DNA of 64,000 nt. It comes from Clostridiales bacterium S5-A14a (GTDB taxonomy: Bacteria > Bacillota > Clostridia > Peptostreptococcales > Anaerovoracaceae). The notes beneath the pieces were generated by a model. The model was not told the origin of the DNA. It worked only from the letters and a program-made list of their open reading frames with translations, and searched no databases. Below, in pieces: positions 61,768-64,000 of this stretch. The stretch is taken from contig JRNA01000010.1 of assembly GCA_000758905.1 (NCBI GenBank), positions 1-64,000 of the forward strand, given 5' to 3'. How positions within the stretch are numbered: position 1 is the stretch's first letter; each line of letters starts with the position of its first letter. Both the position numbers and the translations under genes were made by a program.

Positions 61768-64000
61768 TTAACTGTTTTTGCCTTGTTTCTTCCTGCGTTG
61801 CAGATATATTAATCCTAAACCTGCTGCTACAGCCATTATTGGCCATGCGTAGTCGAGATCGTTATCACCTGTGCCAGGTGCCTTTGGATTACCTTTGCCA
61901 TTCGGATGTCCTGGTTCTCCCGGCTTTCCTGGCTTTTCAGGTTTCTCAGGTTTTTCAGGTTTTTCAGGCTTAGTATTTGTAATAGTAAAGCCCTCTGACT
62001 GATTGCCTTTTATTTCGGATTTATATCCTTCAACACTCACTTCAGATACCTTATACTCATTAGAGTTTCCATCTCCATCTGTCGCAGGCAAATCCTTAAA
62101 TTTTCCTGACCAGCCGTTTTCTTTGTTTAGTTCTAATGTTTTGTCAGTTTCTACACCATTTTTAATTAGTTTAACAGTTATGCTTTCTGGGCGATCCTCA
62201 TCCTTATCGCCTACCCATTTTTTCGTAACTGGGATGTCTATGTAACGTAATTTGTAGTTCTTTAAAATGTATGGTTTCTTTGATGTGCCTTCACCTTGTA
62301 TTCCTGTTGGTGATATCAGTTTTGCTTTACCATTCTTAAATTTAACTTTAATTGTCTGAGTAAATCTTGCGTAGCCGCTCGGAGCTTTCGTTTCTTTTAC
62401 TTCAATAGTATCTCCAGGCTTAATATTTATCACATAAAAGAGTCCATCTTTTGTGGTTTTATTAATCACCTTATTTTTGTCTTTATCAGTATATTCGAAT
62501 ACAGCTCCAGCTAAAGGGTCACCATTTTCGTCAACCTTTTTAATGACAAAATATGGACTTTCTTTTATTGTAGCAAAAGCACCGTATCTTTGGGTGTAGG
62601 CATCTGCGATACCTACAGTTTCAGTCTCTTTACCATTTGCAATCATTTTAACTTTATTACGTATAGCTGATACCTTGTTTAAATCCTTTGGATTCATATT
62701 TAAATTTGTAGAATATGTAAACTTATATGAGTAAGAAGTTCCATCATCTGGGATTTTAAAGGTTAATTTGCGACTATCATCATCATAGCTTATATTTACG
62801 CCCGAAGAAGGAGTGGAAGAACCTCGATGCACATCAACTTTTTTCCATTCGCTGTAGTTACCATCTTTATCAAGTTTATTTGATCGCTTAACTTCAAAAT
62901 TATCCAGTTTAATATCACCATTGTCATCAATAGGAAGAGCAAGGTTATTATTTATCTCATCTTCAAATACTATATTTCCGAGCCCTTTTACACCCAATGG
63001 TTGATATGTGAAGCTCCACATAATATTTGTATCTTTAACTTCCTCTTTTGTAATATTCTCTTTTAGTAAAGGCTTTTTATTAATTGATTCGTAAGCATTC
63101 GCGTTTGCCATGTTTATTTTATTTACTGTCAAACTTACATTGTTGTTGAAAATTATATTCGGACCCCATTCCTTTGATTCCTTGATATATTTTTCCAATG
63201 CCTCATTCTTTACCTTTGCTTTAATTACGATTACGTAAGGTTTATTGTTATATTTACTAAACTTCCATGACTTATTATTTTTATCGAAAGTTACATTTGC
63301 TTCTTTCGGAGTAATTTTTTTGATTACCTGAGCCTGGCCCAAATCAGATAATTGTGACGGATCAGCTTCATAAATATAATAATAAACATCACCTTTGTCA
63401 TTAATCGGTACAAGTTCGAGATCTTTTGACAGTTCATCAGTTAACAGGTTATCAGTGACTGTCAGTTCATCAAATGTAAAATTCTTGGTATCGTCATCTT
63501 TTAGACTGAGTTTTTCAATATATTCTGCAAAGTTCATCCCCTGAGGATTCACATCTATACGGAACATAATTGTCTTATCCTGATAGTTGAAAGCACTGCC
63601 AGAACCGTCTCCTACGGTGCTAATATTTAGATAATTTTTGCTCGTGGAGTCGCCAGGATTTTCTTCTTTGAGAGGTTTGTTAATTTCCTTAAAATCAGTA
63701 TTCCTCGAAATTAATTCTTTGTTTAGCAAATTTAGCTGAAGTCGTTGAGATGCCTGATCAAACAAGGTCTTAAACGTATTACCCTTACCGATAGCAAGAA
63801 CTGCGGTATTATCATATGTTTTTTCCCCTGCTGTAATGTCCTTAAGAGATCCTATTATGTCTTGAGCTCTCGTCTTTAATGTAAATTCGTATCTCTTTAT
63901 TTCATTAAATCCACTGATTTTTACAATTTGCCCGACTTTATTGTTATTATCGTCTGTAAGAACAAAAACTTCCTCTTTTAGCTTATTTTGAGGCGCATGG
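61768..64000 (-). CDS. Sortase-anchored Cna-B/SpaA surface protein (5' end outside window)
   Basis: The reading frame stays open to the window edge (upstream codons read ...KTYDNTAVLAIGKGN...), so the N-terminus is missing. A large beta-rich region comes first. It is followed by a SpaA-like domain (FVIKKVDENGDPLAGAVFEY, with an ETKAPSGYA end) and a Cna-B domain (VTKKWVGDKDEDRPESITV). Then come a PEKP-repeat linker, a KAPGTGD sorting signal, a membrane helix and a basic tail. These are the marks of a wall-anchored adhesin or pilin-like protein of Gram-positive bacteria. The sorting motif departs from LPxTG (APGTG). No sortase is in the window. Confidence 0.9.
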   Translation of the reverse strand, partial: HAPQNKLKEEVFVLTDDNNNKVGQIVKISGFNEIKRYEFTLKTRAQDIIGSLKDITAGEKTYDNTAVLAIGKGNTFKTLFDQASQRLQLNLLNKELISRNTDFKEINKPLKEENPGDSTSKNYLNISTVGDGSGSAFNYQDKTIMFRIDVNPQGMNFAEYIEKLSLKDDDTKNFTFDELTVTDNLLTDELSKDLELVPINDKGDVYYYIYEADPSQLSDLGQAQVIKKITPKEANVTFDKNNKSWKFSKYNNKPYVIVIKAKVKNEALEKYIKESKEWGPNIIFNNNVSLTVNKINMANANAYESINKKPLLKENITKEEVKDTNIMWSFTYQPLGVKGLGNIVFEDEINNNLALPIDDNGDIKLDNFEVKRSNKLDKDGNYSEWKKVDVHRGSSTPSSGVNISYDDDSRKLTFKIPDDGTSYSYKFTYSTNLNMNPKDLNKVSAIRNKVKMIANGKETETVGIADAYTQRYGAFATIKESPYFVIKKVDENGDPLAGAVFEYTDKDKNKVINKTTKDGLFYVINIKPGDTIEVKETKAPSGYARFTQTIKVKFKNGKAKLISPTGIQGEGTSKKPYILKNYKLRYIDIPVTKKWVGDKDEDRPESITVKLIKNGVETDKTLELNKENGWSGKFKDLPATDGDGNSNEYKVSEVSVEGYKSEIKGNQSEGFTITNTKPEKPEKPEKPEKPGKPGEPGHPNGKGNPKAPGTGDNDLDYAWPIMAVAAGLGLIYLQRRKKQGKNS

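Overview
ORGANISM. AT-rich DNA with tight, mostly minus-strand operons, strong AGGAGG-type ribosome sites, a tig-clpP-clpX-lon-ysxC-hpt order and an ispH-ribosomal-protein-S1 fusion points to a low-GC Gram-positive anaerobe of the Clostridia, perhaps of the Eubacterium/Mogibacterium (Family XIII) type. The genus is inference; no rRNA or other marker is present. LAYOUT. 1-6 kb: a tRNA-Val with tandem promoters, a small unknown gene, a DMT exporter, a beta-CASP nuclease, GlpP, a PHP phosphoesterase and a membrane protein. 6-13 kb: the protein quality-control operon tig-clpP-clpX-lon-ysxC-hpt, with a ClpX carrying an unusual acidic insertion. 13-15.5 kb: a CYTH protein, then deoC and a Crp/Fnr regulator on the plus strand. 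15.5-24 kb: an operon for choline handling and choline-binding surface proteins, with a near-consensus promoter and an inverted repeat at its start. 24-42 kb: a Wzx/Wzy-type surface polysaccharide locus with two LicD proteins and a frameshifted Pce-like phosphorylcholine esterase. 42-46 kb: phospholipid and membrane genes (psd, pssA, a YbhN-like protein, PAP2) and proC. 46-51 kb: tRNA-Ser, thrC, a lipoprotein, tRNA-Glu, a HAD phosphatase and an MBL hydrolase. 51-55.5 kb: trkA with two different trkH genes in tandem. 55.5-62 kb: rnr, the ispH-S1 fusion and rarA. 62-64 kb: the 3' part of a sortase-anchored Cna-B/SpaA surface protein that runs off the window. HOW THE GENES WORK TOGETHER. The most interesting stretch is 15.5-42 kb. 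It encodes a choline-type BCCT importer, a three-domain fusion (winged helix + LicC cytidylyltransferase + LicA choline kinase), a second LicC-type transferase, two LicD phosphotransferases, the genes to build and export a polysaccharide, and three proteins with choline-binding repeats (a GH25 lysozyme, a transglutaminase-like protein and the broken Pce). Together these look like a complete phosphocholine-decoration system, comparable to the pneumococcal teichoic acid/choline-binding-protein system but assembled differently: BCCT instead of LicB, and a putatively self-regulating LicC-LicA. This is a reading of the gene content; no chemistry is shown by the sequence.
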